A stretch of DNA of 64,000 nt from positions 1-64,000 of the forward strand of contig CCMO02000003.1 in the NCBI GenBank assembly GCA_000751295.2, given 5' to 3'. The translations under genes and the position numbers were made by a program. The notes under the pieces were generated by a model. That model was not told the DNA's origin. It saw only the letters and a program-made list of their open reading frames with translations, and did not search any database. The DNA is from a bacterium YEK0313. GTDB lineage: Bacteria; Pseudomonadota; Alphaproteobacteria; Rhizobiales; Phreatobacteraceae. Positions 7,926 to 16,178 of the stretch are shown here, piece after piece. Position 1 is the first letter of the stretch. Each line of letters begins with the position of its first letter.

Positions 7926-9311
7926 ATGCCGTTTCGCACGACCGTCGGTCGCACGACGCATGTCTTCGCCGACCTGAAGGAGCTGATGGCCAAGGCGACG
8001 CCGATCCGCTCCGGCGACCAGCTCGCGGGGATCGCGGCGGCGAGCCGGGAGGAAAGCGTCGCGGCAAGGCTCGCGCTCGCCGATCTGCCGCTGAAGGCGA
8101 TCCTCGCCGAGCCGCTGATCGACTATGACGCGGACGAGGTCACCCGGCTGATCCTCGACGGCCACGACGAGCGCGCCTTCGCGGCCGTCGCGCATCTGAC
8201 CGTCGGCGAATTCCGCGACTGGCTGCTGTCGGCGGCGGCGACGCCCAAGGCATTGGCGCGCCTTGCGCCCGGCGTCACCCCCGAGATCGCTGCCGCCGTC
8301 TCCAAGCTGATGCGCAACCAGGACCTGATCCTCGCCGCCCGGAAGGCGCAGGTCGTGACACGCTTCCGCAACACGATCGGCCTGCCCGGCACCATGGCGG
8401 TCAGGCTGCAGCCCAACCATCCCTACGACGATCCGGCCGGCATCGCCGCGTCCATCGTCGACGGGCTGATGTACGGGGCGGGCGATGCCACGATCGGCAT
8501 CAATCCGGCGTCCGATTCGCCTGGCGGCATCGGCGATCTCTTGCGGCTGATCGACGAGATCATCCAGCGCCACGCCATTCCGACCCAGGGCTGCGTGCTG
8601 ACCCACGTCACCTCCTCGATCGCCTTGATCGAACGCGGCGCCCCTGTTGACCTGGTGTTCCAGTCGGTCGCCGGCACGGAAAAGGCCAATGCCGGCTTCG
8701 GCGTCACGCTCGCCCTGATCCGGGAGGGGCTCGATGCCGCCCGCTCGCTGAAGCGCGGCACGGTCGGCGACAATGTCATGTATTTCGAAACCGGCCAGGG
8801 CAGCGCCCTTTCCGCGGGCGCCCACCACGGCGTCGACCAGCAGACCCTGGAGGCGCGCGCCCAGGCCGTCGCCCGCGCCTTCTCGCCGCTGCTGGTCAAT
8901 ACGGTCGTCGGCTTCATCGGCCCGGAATATCTCTATGACGGCAAGCAGATCCTGCGCGCCGGCCTCGAGGACCATTTCTGCGGCAAGCTGATGGGCGTGC
9001 CGCTCGGCTGCGACGTCTGCTACACCAATCATGCCGAAGCCGATCAGGACGACATGGATACGCTCCTGACCTGCCTTGCCGCCGCCGGCGTCTCCTTCAT
9101 CATGGGCGTGCCCGGCGCCGACGACGTCATGCTGAACTATCAGTCGACCTCGTTCCACGACGCGCTCTATGTGCGCGAGACCTTCGGCCTGAAACGGGCG
9201 CCGGAATTCGAGGCCTGGCTCGAAACCATCGGGCTGACCGATGCTGCCGGCAGGCTGCTGCCCGCGCCTTCCGGCCACCGGCTCATCGCCGCCGCGGGAG
9301 CCCTGTCATGA
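7926..9311 (+). CDS. eutB: Ethanolamine ammonia-lyase, large (catalytic) subunit
   Basis: EutB with EutC converts ethanolamine to acetaldehyde and ammonia using adenosylcobalamin. The 461-residue protein spans the full TIM-barrel subunit. Characteristic stretches are IGLPGTMAVRLQPNHPYDD near residue 145, DATIGINPASDS near 185 and YFETGQGSALSAGAHHGVDQ near 285, and the C-terminal part contains CDVCYTNHAEADQDDMD. The ribosome site AGGAG precedes the ATG at 7926 by five bases; an alternative ATG at 7921 is in the wrong frame. The gene overlaps eutC by four bases. No eutA reactivase or microcompartment shell genes are near. Confidence 0.97.
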   Translation: MPFRTTVGRTTHVFADLKELMAKATPIRSGDQLAGIAAASREESVAARLALADLPLKAILAEPLIDYDADEVTRLILDGHDERAFAAVAHLTVGEFRDWLLSAAATPKALARLAPGVTPEIAAAVSKLMRNQDLILAARKAQVVTRFRNTIGLPGTMAVRLQPNHPYDDPAGIAASIVDGLMYGAGDATIGINPASDSPGGIGDLLRLIDEIIQRHAIPTQGCVLTHVTSSIALIERGAPVDLVFQSVAGTEKANAGFGVTLALIREGLDAARSLKRGTVGDNVMYFETGQGSALSAGAHHGVDQQTLEARAQAVARAFSPLLVNTVVGFIGPEYLYDGKQILRAGLEDHFCGKLMGVPLGCDVCYTNHAEADQDDMDTLLTCLAAAGVSFIMGVPGADDVMLNYQSTSFHDALYVRETFGLKRAPEFEAWLETIGLTDAAGRLLPAPSGHRLIAAAGALS

Positions 9312-10138
9312 CCATGGACAGGAGCGACGGTGACACGGTCGATGGCGGTGGCGCCGGCCGGGATCCCTGGCTGCATCTCGCGGCGATGACGCCGGCCCGC
9401 ATCGCCATCGGCCGGGCGGGCGGCTCGCTGCCGACCCGCGAGGTGCTGGCCTTCGCGCTCGCCCACGCCAAGGCGCGCGACGCCGTGCATGCCGCGCTCG
9501 ATACGGCGGGCATCGCCGCCGCCCTGGCGGCGATCGATCTGGCGACCGTCACCGTGGAGAGCGAGGCGCGCGACCGCGCCGCCTATCTCAGGCGCCCGGA
9601 CTGGGGCCGCCGGCTTTCGGCGGCCGCGACGGAGAGCCTTGCCCGCCATCGCCATGGGCCGGTGGATCTCGTCATCGTCATTGCCGACGGCCTGTCCGCC
9701 ACCGCCGTCGAGGCCGGCGCGGTCAGGCTGGTGGCGGACAGCGCGCCGCGTCTCGGCGCGGCCGGCATCGGCCTCGGGCCGGTGGTGATCGCGACCGGCG
9801 CGCGGGTTGCGCTGGGCGACGCGGTCGCGGCCGCGCTCGATGCCCGCGCGGTGCTGGTGCTGATCGGTGAACGGCCGGGCCTGTCCGCCGCCGACAGCCT
9901 CGGCGCCTATCTGACCTTCGATGCCCGCCCGGGCCGGGCCGACGCCGACCGCAACTGCGTCTCCAACATCCGCGACGGCGGCCTCGGCATCGACGCCGCG
10001 GCCTTCAAGCTGGCCTGGCTGACGCGCGAGGCGTTCCGGCGCCGGCTCACCGGCGTCGCGCTGAAGGACGACAGCGATCCGGCCTTGTCCGTGGCGGCGG
10101 GCGCGGATCGGCTCGCCGGCGGCCCGTCTCAGGGATAG
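9308..10138 (+). CDS. eutC: Ethanolamine ammonia-lyase, small subunit
   Basis: EutC completes the cobalamin site of ethanolamine ammonia-lyase. The 276-residue protein shows the family landmarks: RIAIGRAGGSLPTREVLAFALAHAKARDAVH near residue 30, LVIVIADGLSATAVE near 120, and the C-terminal ADADRNCVSNIRDGGLGIDAAA segment. The start overlaps the eutB stop (ATGA), giving translational coupling. The last ten bases overlap the end of pdxH on the opposite strand, so there is no room for a terminator between them. Confidence 0.97.
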   Translation: MTMDRSDGDTVDGGGAGRDPWLHLAAMTPARIAIGRAGGSLPTREVLAFALAHAKARDAVHAALDTAGIAAALAAIDLATVTVESEARDRAAYLRRPDWGRRLSAAATESLARHRHGPVDLVIVIADGLSATAVEAGAVRLVADSAPRLGAAGIGLGPVVIATGARVALGDAVAAALDARAVLVLIGERPGLSAADSLGAYLTFDARPGRADADRNCVSNIRDGGLGIDAAAFKLAWLTREAFRRRLTGVALKDDSDPALSVAAGADRLAGGPSQG

Positions 10139-10746
10139 AGCCGCAGCTTGGCGGTCCAGGGACCCTCCGGCTTGTCGCGGCGGAAGGCGATGCGGTCGTG
10201 CAGGCGGAACGGCCGGTCGTGCCAGAATTCGATGGAGACCGGCAGGATGCGGAAGCCGGTCCAGTGCGGCGGCCGCGGCACTTCGCCGACCGCATATTTG
10301 GCCGTGTAGAGCGCGACCGCCTTTTCCAGGGCGAACCGGCTCTCCAGGGGACGCGACTGCTGGCTGGCCCAGGCTCCGATGCGGCTGGCGCGCGGGCGCG
10401 AGGCGAAATAGGCATCCGCCTCCGCGTCGCTCACCTGCTCGATCGGACCGCGCACCCTGACCTGGCGGTGCAATGACTTCCAATGGAACACGACCGCCGC
10501 CTTGCGGGCGCCGAGAAGCTCGGTGCCCTTCTGGCTTTCGGTATTGGTGTAGAACACGAACCCCTTGGGATCGACGCCCTTCAGCAGCACCATGCGGACA
10601 TTGGGCAGGCCGTCGGCGTCGACCGTCGACAGCGCCATGGCATTGGGGTCGTTCGGCTCCGACGCCTTGGCATCGGCCATCCAGCGGGCGAACAGTTCGT
10701 ACGGCTCGTCGCTCGCGGCGAAGTCTTCCGGATCCGAACCTGACAT
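10129..10746 (-). CDS. pdxH: Pyridoxamine 5'-phosphate oxidase
   Basis: PdxH oxidises pyridoxine or pyridoxamine 5'-phosphate to pyridoxal 5'-phosphate with FMN. The 205-residue protein has the FMN-binding split-barrel with NVRMVLLKGVDPKGFVFYTN, the RQVRVRGPIE strand, and the C-terminal signature EFWHDRPFRLHDR, ending W..KLRLYP as usual. The start ATG at 10746 has GGAG seven bases upstream; the longer open frame to 10887 is not needed. It is tail-to-tail with eutC, overlapping by ten bases. Confidence 0.96.
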   Translation of the reverse strand: MSGSDPEDFAASDEPYELFARWMADAKASEPNDPNAMALSTVDADGLPNVRMVLLKGVDPKGFVFYTNTESQKGTELLGARKAAVVFHWKSLHRQVRVRGPIEQVSDAEADAYFASRPRASRIGAWASQQSRPLESRFALEKAVALYTAKYAVGEVPRPPHWTGFRILPVSIEFWHDRPFRLHDRIAFRRDKPEGPWTAKLRLYP

Positions 10747-10898
10747 TAACCAACTCCGTTGTTCACTCCGCCCAGAACGGTATCGGGCTGCGGAGTCGCG
10801 AGCGAATGGGTGAAGCGTTTGGCGCGAGCCAAGCATATAGCGCCGAGGCGGGGTCGTGCCCAAGGCCGCGATCGCCAGGCCACCCATGCGGGAGCCGC

Positions 10899-11481
10899 GT
10901 GCTGCGCCTCGCCGTCCTCGCCGTTGCCGCGGCGGGCCTTACCGGCTGCGCCGTGACCTTGCCCTCGCTCTGGGAGAGGACGCAGACGACGCCGCCCGCG
11001 GGCCAGTCCGCCCCGGCGGCCGCGGCGGCGCAGGCCGCGCCAGCCAGGCGCCATAGACCATGTAGCCGACGAACACGCCGAGAAAGGCGAGCCGTTGCGG
11101 CTGCAGGCCTACCAGGCCGACGATCCCGTGACGACCGGCTCGATCCGGCGGCCGCCGCCGCAGGATGCCGCGAACCAGCCTGCCGCGGCCTCGGGAACCG
11201 CACCCATCCCCGATGCCGACTGGCAGGCGGCCAGGCGCGTGCTGCTGGAAGCCCTGGCCGATCCCGCCGACACGCCCAGCCTGCCCTGGGAGAACGGCGA
11301 GAGCGGCATGCGCGGCACGGTGACGGCGCTGCAGCGCGCCACTGGCGCGGCCGGCCAGACCTGCCGCAACTTCCTCGGCAGCGCCATCAAGGACGGCAAG
11401 GAGATCTGGTTCGACGGCCGGGCCTGCCGCTCCGCCGGCGCATGGGCGGTGCTCGAAGTCAGGCCCTGGCGCCGAGGCTAG
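10899..11481 (+). pseudogene. Surface-antigen-type lipoprotein, frame broken by an inserted dctQ fragment
   Basis: The N-terminal part (GTG at 10899) is a lipoprotein signal: hydrophobic stretch then LTGCAV. The C-terminal part, in another frame from 11092, reads EPLRLQAYQ, then LPWENGESGMRGTV, a CRNF segment, and WFDGRACRSAGAW. It resembles the RT0821/17-kDa surface antigen domain. Between them, 11041-11091 is an exact inverted copy of part of the TRAP permease gene at 25439-25489. The flanking frames differ by one base, so the piece is not a clean in-frame insertion; it looks as if it replaced native sequence of 3n+2 bases. Both flanking parts look intact and under coding constraint, so this may be an assembly error in a live gene rather than a true pseudogene. 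Confidence 0.75.
11041..11091 (-). repeat. 51-bp exact inverted copy of a dctQ segment
   Basis: These 51 bases are the perfect reverse complement of 25439-25489 inside the TRAP small permease gene, encoding LAFLGVFVGYMVYGAWL on the minus strand. Identity ends abruptly at both edges. The dctQ copy sits in natural coding context; this copy does not. Confidence 0.93.
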
Positions 11482-11689
11482 CGCGAACGGCCGGCCCAGC
11501 TTCGGCCGGCACATTGTCAAGATCGGTGACAATCCCCACATTGAACGCCGACTGAACCCATCCCCTGTGTCCTGAATGGGATCTGCGCCCCGCTCCGCCG
11601 TTCGAACGAGGCGCGTTTCCATTGAGGCCACGACATAGCGGCGCCATTGCGCGAGCCAGCGCGCCCTGGCGATTGTTTGAAGGACCACC

Positions 11690-12694
11690 ATGCCACGCGA
11701 TCCCTATGACGTGATCGGCGTCGCGCGCACGGCGAGCGCCGAGGATATCAAGCGGGCCTTCCGCAAGAAGGCCAAGGCGCTGCATCCGGACGCCAATCCG
11801 AACGACCCGAAAGCCCAGGATCGGTTCGCCGAACTGAACAATGCCTATGAGCTGCTGTCCGATGAGGCAAAGCGCCAGGCCTTCGACCGCGGCGAGATCG
11901 ACGCCGAGGGCAAGCCGCGCTTTTCCGGCTTCGAGGGCTTCGGCCGCTCGGGCGGACGCGGCGCGGGCGCCGGCGGCGGGGCCGAGACCATCTTCGAGAC
12001 CTTCAGTTTCGGCCAGGACGGCTTCCGCCGTTCCGGCGGGCGGCGAAGTGCTGGCGGCGGCGCGACGGCGGACGATTTCTTCGACATTCTTTCCGGCATG
12101 ACGGGGCGGGCCGGCGCGCGCGGCGGCGATCCCTTCGGCGGCAATCCGTTCGGTGGCGGACCGGAGCCGGCCGGCGGCGAAGACGTGACGCTGACCGTCA
12201 AGGTGCCGTTTCTCGATGCGGCGCGCGGGGCGACCCAGCGCGTCGTACTGCCCTCGGGCGAGGCGGTCGACATCAAGATCCCGCCCGGCACGCGTGACGG
12301 CCATCGCATGCGCCTGCGCGGCAAGGGCAAGGCGGCAAGCCTCGGCCGGCCGGCCGGCGACGCCTATGTGGTGATCGCGGTCGAGCCGCATCCCCATTTC
12401 CGCGCCGAGGGCCGCGACATCAGGCTGGAACTGCCGATCGCGCTTGACGAGGCCATTCTCGGCGGCAAGGTGCGCGCGCCGACCCTCGACGGCGAGGTCG
12501 AGCTGACCCTGCCGCCGATGACCGCCTCGGGCAAGAGCTTCCGCCTGCGCGGCAAGGGCCTGGCGGGTCCGGACGGGCCCGGCGATCTCTATGTCACGAC
12601 CAAGATCGTGCTGCCCGAGCCAAGCGCGGACCTGGAAGGTTTTGCCCGCGTCCTGAAGGAACGGCGCAAGACCGACCCGCGACAGGCCATGTAA
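11690..12694 (+). CDS. DnaJ-family co-chaperone (CbpA/DnaJ-C type, no zinc finger)
   Basis: Stimulates the ATPase of DnaK. Residues 1-70 are a J domain with the HPD motif at 32-34. A Gly/Phe-rich linker follows (about 75-165, with repeated GGDPFGGNPFGG), then the two C-terminal substrate-binding beta-sandwich domains (about 165-325) with VKIPPGTRDGHRMRLRGKG-type sequence. The CxxCxGxG zinc repeats of true DnaJ are absent, which places it with CbpA/type II J proteins. 334 residues. The ATG at 11690 has AAGGA seven bases upstream. Confidence 0.93.
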   Translation: MPRDPYDVIGVARTASAEDIKRAFRKKAKALHPDANPNDPKAQDRFAELNNAYELLSDEAKRQAFDRGEIDAEGKPRFSGFEGFGRSGGRGAGAGGGAETIFETFSFGQDGFRRSGGRRSAGGGATADDFFDILSGMTGRAGARGGDPFGGNPFGGGPEPAGGEDVTLTVKVPFLDAARGATQRVVLPSGEAVDIKIPPGTRDGHRMRLRGKGKAASLGRPAGDAYVVIAVEPHPHFRAEGRDIRLELPIALDEAILGGKVRAPTLDGEVELTLPPMTASGKSFRLRGKGLAGPDGPGDLYVTTKIVLPEPSADLEGFARVLKERRKTDPRQAM

Positions 12695-12771
12695 CAGCGC
12701 CTTGCACCGTCCCGCCGGCGGTGGCATAGCTCCCGGCTCACTTTTGAAGAATTCTGCCGGGCGAGGATCAG

Positions 12772-13581
12772 ATGGCGGGCATCATGCAGGGCAAGCGCGG
12801 CCTCATTCTCGGGGTGGCGAACAACCGGTCCATTGCCTGGGGCATTGCCAAGGCATGCCGGGCCCAGGGCGCCGAGCTTGCCTTCACCTATCAGGGCGAA
12901 GCGCTGGAAAAACGCGTGAGGCCGCTGGCCGCCGAACTCGGCGGCCATGTCGTCGGCCATTGCGACGTCACCGACCCGGCCACCATGGACGCGGTCTTCG
13001 CCGAGACCGAGAAGCTGTTCGGCGGGCTCGATTTCGTGCTGCACGCCATTGCCTTTTCCGACAAGGACGAGCTGACCGGCCGCTATGTCGACACGACCGA
13101 AGGCAACTTCACCAAGTCGCTGCTGATTTCCTGCTATTCGTTCACGGCGATCGCCCAGCGGGCCGAGAAGCTGATGCCGAATGGCGGCTCGCTGCTGACC
13201 CTGACCTATTACGGCGCCGAGAAGTGGATGCCGCATTACAATGTGATGGGTGTCGCCAAGGCCGCGCTGGAAGCGAGCGTGCGCTATCTCGCCGCCGATC
13301 TCGGCGAGAAGAACATCCGCGTCAACGCCATCTCGGCGGGGCCGATCAAGACGCTGGCCGCCTCCGGCATCGGCGATTTCCGCTACATCCTGAAGTGGAA
13401 CGAATACAACTCGCCGCTGCGCCGCACCGTGACGATCGAGGAGGTCGGCGATGCCGGCATGTATTTCCTCTCCGACCTCGCCCGCGGCGTCACCGGCGAA
13501 ATCCACCATGTCGATGCCGGCTACCATGTCGTCGGCATGAAGAACCCCGCGGCCCCCGACATTTCGGTCGCCAAGGAGTAG
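12772..13581 (+). CDS. fabI: Enoyl-[acyl-carrier-protein] reductase (NADH), FabI
   Basis: FabI reduces the trans-2 double bond in the last step of each fatty-acid elongation round; it is the triclosan target. The 269-residue protein has the FabI-specific cofactor motif GVANNRSIAWGIA at residues 14-26 and the active site with Tyr146, Tyr156 and Lys163, at the same numbers as E. coli FabI. HHVDAGYHVVGM stands near the C-terminus. The ATG has GAGGA six bases upstream. It follows the DnaJ-like gene by 77 bp, possibly co-transcribed. Confidence 0.97.
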   Translation: MAGIMQGKRGLILGVANNRSIAWGIAKACRAQGAELAFTYQGEALEKRVRPLAAELGGHVVGHCDVTDPATMDAVFAETEKLFGGLDFVLHAIAFSDKDELTGRYVDTTEGNFTKSLLISCYSFTAIAQRAEKLMPNGGSLLTLTYYGAEKWMPHYNVMGVAKAALEASVRYLAADLGEKNIRVNAISAGPIKTLAASGIGDFRYILKWNEYNSPLRRTVTIEEVGDAGMYFLSDLARGVTGEIHHVDAGYHVVGMKNPAAPDISVAKE

Positions 13582-13704
13582 GGCCGGCCACGCCCGGTTC
13601 CGACGGGCCGGGCGGCGCCGATGCCGCTTGATCAACGGGTCCGGCCGCGCCACGATCCTGCCCGACAGCCGGGCCAACCGGCCGCACCAGACGGGACAGG
13701 ACCC

Positions 13705-14790
13705 ATGAAGCTCAGGACACTCCTCGCAGCTGCCGTCGCCGGCGTCGGCATCGCGGTCGGCCTTGCGGCCGCCTATGCCCAGGAAAAGCTGAAGATCGGC
13801 TTCGTCTATGTCGGACCGGTCGGCGACCACGGCTGGACCTACCAGCACGACGTCGCACGGCGCCAGTTGGAGCAGACCTTCGGCAACCGGATCGAGACGA
13901 CCTTCGTCGAGAAGGTGGCGGAGGGCCCGGACGCCGAACGCGTCATCGAGCAGCTCGCCCGCACAGGCCACCGGCTGATCTTCACCACCTCCTTCGGCTT
14001 CATGGACCCGACCGCCAGGGTCGCCCAGCGCCATCCGAACGTGCGCTTCGAGCATGCGACCGGCTTCAAGCGCTCGGCCAACCTCGCCACCTATGCCGGC
14101 CGTTTCTACGAGGGCCGCTACATTCTCGGCCAGATCGCCGCGCGCATGTCGAAGACCGGCACGGTCGGCTATATCGGCTCCTTCGCCATCCCCGAAGTCG
14201 TCTCCGGCATCAACGCCTTCATGCTCGGCGCCCAGTCGGTGCGGCCCGACCTGAAGATCAAGATCGTCTGGGTCAATTCCTGGTACGATCCGGGCAAGGA
14301 GGCGGATGCCGCCAAGGCGCTGGCCGACCAGGGCGCCGACATCATTTCGCAGCACACGGATTCGCCCGCCGCCATCCAGATCGCCGAGCAGCGCGGCATT
14401 TTCGCGTTCGGCCAGGATTCGGACATGATCCGCTTCGGGCCGCGGGCCCAGCTCACCGCGATCGTCAACAACTGGGTGCCCTATTACACCCAGCGCGTGC
14501 AGGCCATGCTCGACGGCAAGTGGACGTCCGGCGACGTCTGGGGCGGACTGAACACCGACCTCGTCCACATGGCCCCCTATACCAACATGCCGGCCGAGGT
14601 CAGGGCCCAGGCGGAGGCGACGGAAGCGGCGATCAAGGCCGGCACAATCCACCCGTTCCGCTGCCCGGTGGTCCGTGCCGACGGCCAGACGGTGGAGTGC
14701 CGCGGCAACGGCGTCCTGTCGGACGAGCAGATCCTCGGCATGAACTTCTACGTCCGCGGCATCGACGAGCGGATGCCCTCGGGCAACTGA
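13705..14790 (+). CDS. BMP-family (basic membrane lipoprotein type) substrate-binding protein
   Basis: These periplasmic proteins deliver nucleosides or related compounds to ABC transporters. A cleavable signal (MKLRTLLAAAVAGVGIAVGLAAAYA) is followed by the BMP fold: FVYVGPVGDHGWTYQHD, IFTTSFGFMDP, YAGRFYEGRYILGQIAA and GTVGYIGSF. The ATG at 13705 has GGGACAGGA upstream. No permease or ATPase gene lies beside it, so it is an orphan; the partner must be elsewhere. Length 361, normal. Confidence 0.9.
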   Translation: MKLRTLLAAAVAGVGIAVGLAAAYAQEKLKIGFVYVGPVGDHGWTYQHDVARRQLEQTFGNRIETTFVEKVAEGPDAERVIEQLARTGHRLIFTTSFGFMDPTARVAQRHPNVRFEHATGFKRSANLATYAGRFYEGRYILGQIAARMSKTGTVGYIGSFAIPEVVSGINAFMLGAQSVRPDLKIKIVWVNSWYDPGKEADAAKALADQGADIISQHTDSPAAIQIAEQRGIFAFGQDSDMIRFGPRAQLTAIVNNWVPYYTQRVQAMLDGKWTSGDVWGGLNTDLVHMAPYTNMPAEVRAQAEATEAAIKAGTIHPFRCPVVRADGQTVECRGNGVLSDEQILGMNFYVRGIDERMPSGN

Positions 14791-14918
14791 GCGAGGCCGC
14801 GCCGGCCCCGGCCGGTTCGCAACGGCCGGCTCCAGTGCTATAGCCGGCGGACCGGTCCGCCGGCCTTTCCCTTCCATTCGCCCCGGGCGCCCGCGGCCGG
14901 GCTTTCATTGTCGATGCC

Positions 14919-16046
14919 GTGACCACATCCCCCACCCTTTCCGGCTTCCGCCGCATCGTCGTGAAGATCGGCTCGTCGCTGCTGGTCGACGGCGCCAAGG
15001 GCACGCTCAAGCGCAATTGGCTGGAAACGCTCGGCCAGGACATTGCCCGCCATGCGGCGCGCGGCGCCGACATGCTGATCGTCTCGTCCGGCGCCATCGC
15101 GCTCGGCCGCACCATGCTGAAACTGCCGAAGGGCACGCTGGAACTCGAACAGAGCCAGGCCGCCGCCTCGATCGGCCAGATCGCGCTGGCCCGGGCCTGG
15201 TCGGAAGTGCTCGGCGCGCATGCGATTGTCGCCGGCCAGATCCTTCTGACCCTCAACGACACCGAGGAACGGCGCCGTTATCTCAACGCCCGCAGCACGA
15301 TCGAAACCCTGCTCGGCTTCCGCGCCGTGCCTGTCGTCAACGAAAACGACACGGTGGCGACCGACGAGATCCGCTACGGCGACAATGACCGGCTGGCCGC
15401 GCGCGTCGCCACCATGATCGGCGCCGACTGCCTGGTTCTGCTTTCCGACATCGACGGGCTCTACAGCGCGCCGCCGCATCTCGACCCGCAGGCGAAGCTG
15501 ATCCCGGTCGTGCCGCGCATCACCCGCGAGATCGAAGGCGTTGCCGGCGGCGCCGCATCCGAGCTCTCGCGCGGCGGCATGGCCACCAAGGTGGAGGCCG
15601 GCAAGATCGCGACGACCGCCGGCACGACCATGGTGATCGCGTCCGGCAAATACGACCATCCGCTCGGCCGGATCGAGGAAGGCGGGCCCTGCACCTGGTT
15701 CCTGACCTCGACCCAGCCGGTCACCAGCCGCAAGAAATGGATCGCCGGTGCGCTCGAGCCGCGCGGCGTCCTGTGGCTCGACGCCGGAGCGGTGGATGCG
15801 CTGCGCGCCGGCAAGAGCCTGCTGCCGGCCGGCGTGCGCAAGGTGGAGGGGGCCTTCGAACGCGGCGATGCGGTGGTCATCCGCGGTGCCGACGGCGCCG
15901 AGATCGGCCGCGGCCTCGTCGCCTTCGACGGCACCGAGGCGGCCCAGATCATCGGCCGCTCGTCACGGGCGATCGAAGGCATTCTCGGCTACAAGGGCCG
16001 CACCGCCATGGTGCATCGGGACGATCTGGTGCTGGGGGGCGAGTAG
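14919..16046 (+). CDS. proB: Glutamate 5-kinase
   Basis: ProB phosphorylates glutamate in the first step of proline synthesis and is feedback-inhibited by proline. The amino-acid kinase domain (about residues 1-260) starts FRRIVVKIGSSLLVD and contains LIVSSGAIALGR, VPVVNENDTVATDEIRYGDND and the LLSDIDGLY segment; a PUA domain (about 280-360) follows. The start is GTG at 14919, as the nearby ATG at 14914 is closed by a stop two codons on. Usually proB lies with obgE and proA; here it has neither. Its last codons (Gly-Gly-Glu-stop) run into the heptamer repeat. Confidence 0.96.
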   Translation: MTTSPTLSGFRRIVVKIGSSLLVDGAKGTLKRNWLETLGQDIARHAARGADMLIVSSGAIALGRTMLKLPKGTLELEQSQAAASIGQIALARAWSEVLGAHAIVAGQILLTLNDTEERRRYLNARSTIETLLGFRAVPVVNENDTVATDEIRYGDNDRLAARVATMIGADCLVLLSDIDGLYSAPPHLDPQAKLIPVVPRITREIEGVAGGAASELSRGGMATKVEAGKIATTAGTTMVIASGKYDHPLGRIEEGGPCTWFLTSTQPVTSRKKWIAGALEPRGVLWLDAGAVDALRAGKSLLPAGVRKVEGAFERGDAVVIRGADGAEIGRGLVAFDGTEAAQIIGRSSRAIEGILGYKGRTAMVHRDDLVLGGE

Positions 16047-16178
16047 CGAGTAGCGAGTAGCGAGTAGCGAGTAGCGAGTAGCGAGTAGCGAGTAGCGAGT
16101 AGCGAGCGAATTTTACTGTCTCACGGCGCTGAGCAGCAAACCCTGTTCGCCATTCGCTACTCGCTATTCGCCACTAAC
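16039..16178. repeat. Heptamer inverted-repeat element, copy 1 (nine tandem GCGAGTA)
   Basis: Nine perfect tandem GCGAGTA units fill 16039-16101. The right arm, 16151-16178, has the complementary units CATTCGC, TACTCGC, TATTCGC and CACTAAC. The two arms can fold into a long hairpin around a roughly 50-bp centre. The proB stop (16044-16046) is inside the first unit and the rpoN stop (16174-16176) is inside the last, so the element exactly spans the gap between two convergent genes and may act as their terminator. Three related copies lie at 31622, 56944 and 63674. Confidence 0.93.

Noticed and set aside
14808..14829. Dyad CCGGCCG/CGGCCGG after the BMP-type gene as a terminator
   Set aside because: No T run; in DNA this rich in GGCC such dyads are common.
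16039..16178. Possible CRISPR array
   Set aside because: Units are seven bases with no spacers; a plain tandem repeat with a complementary arm.
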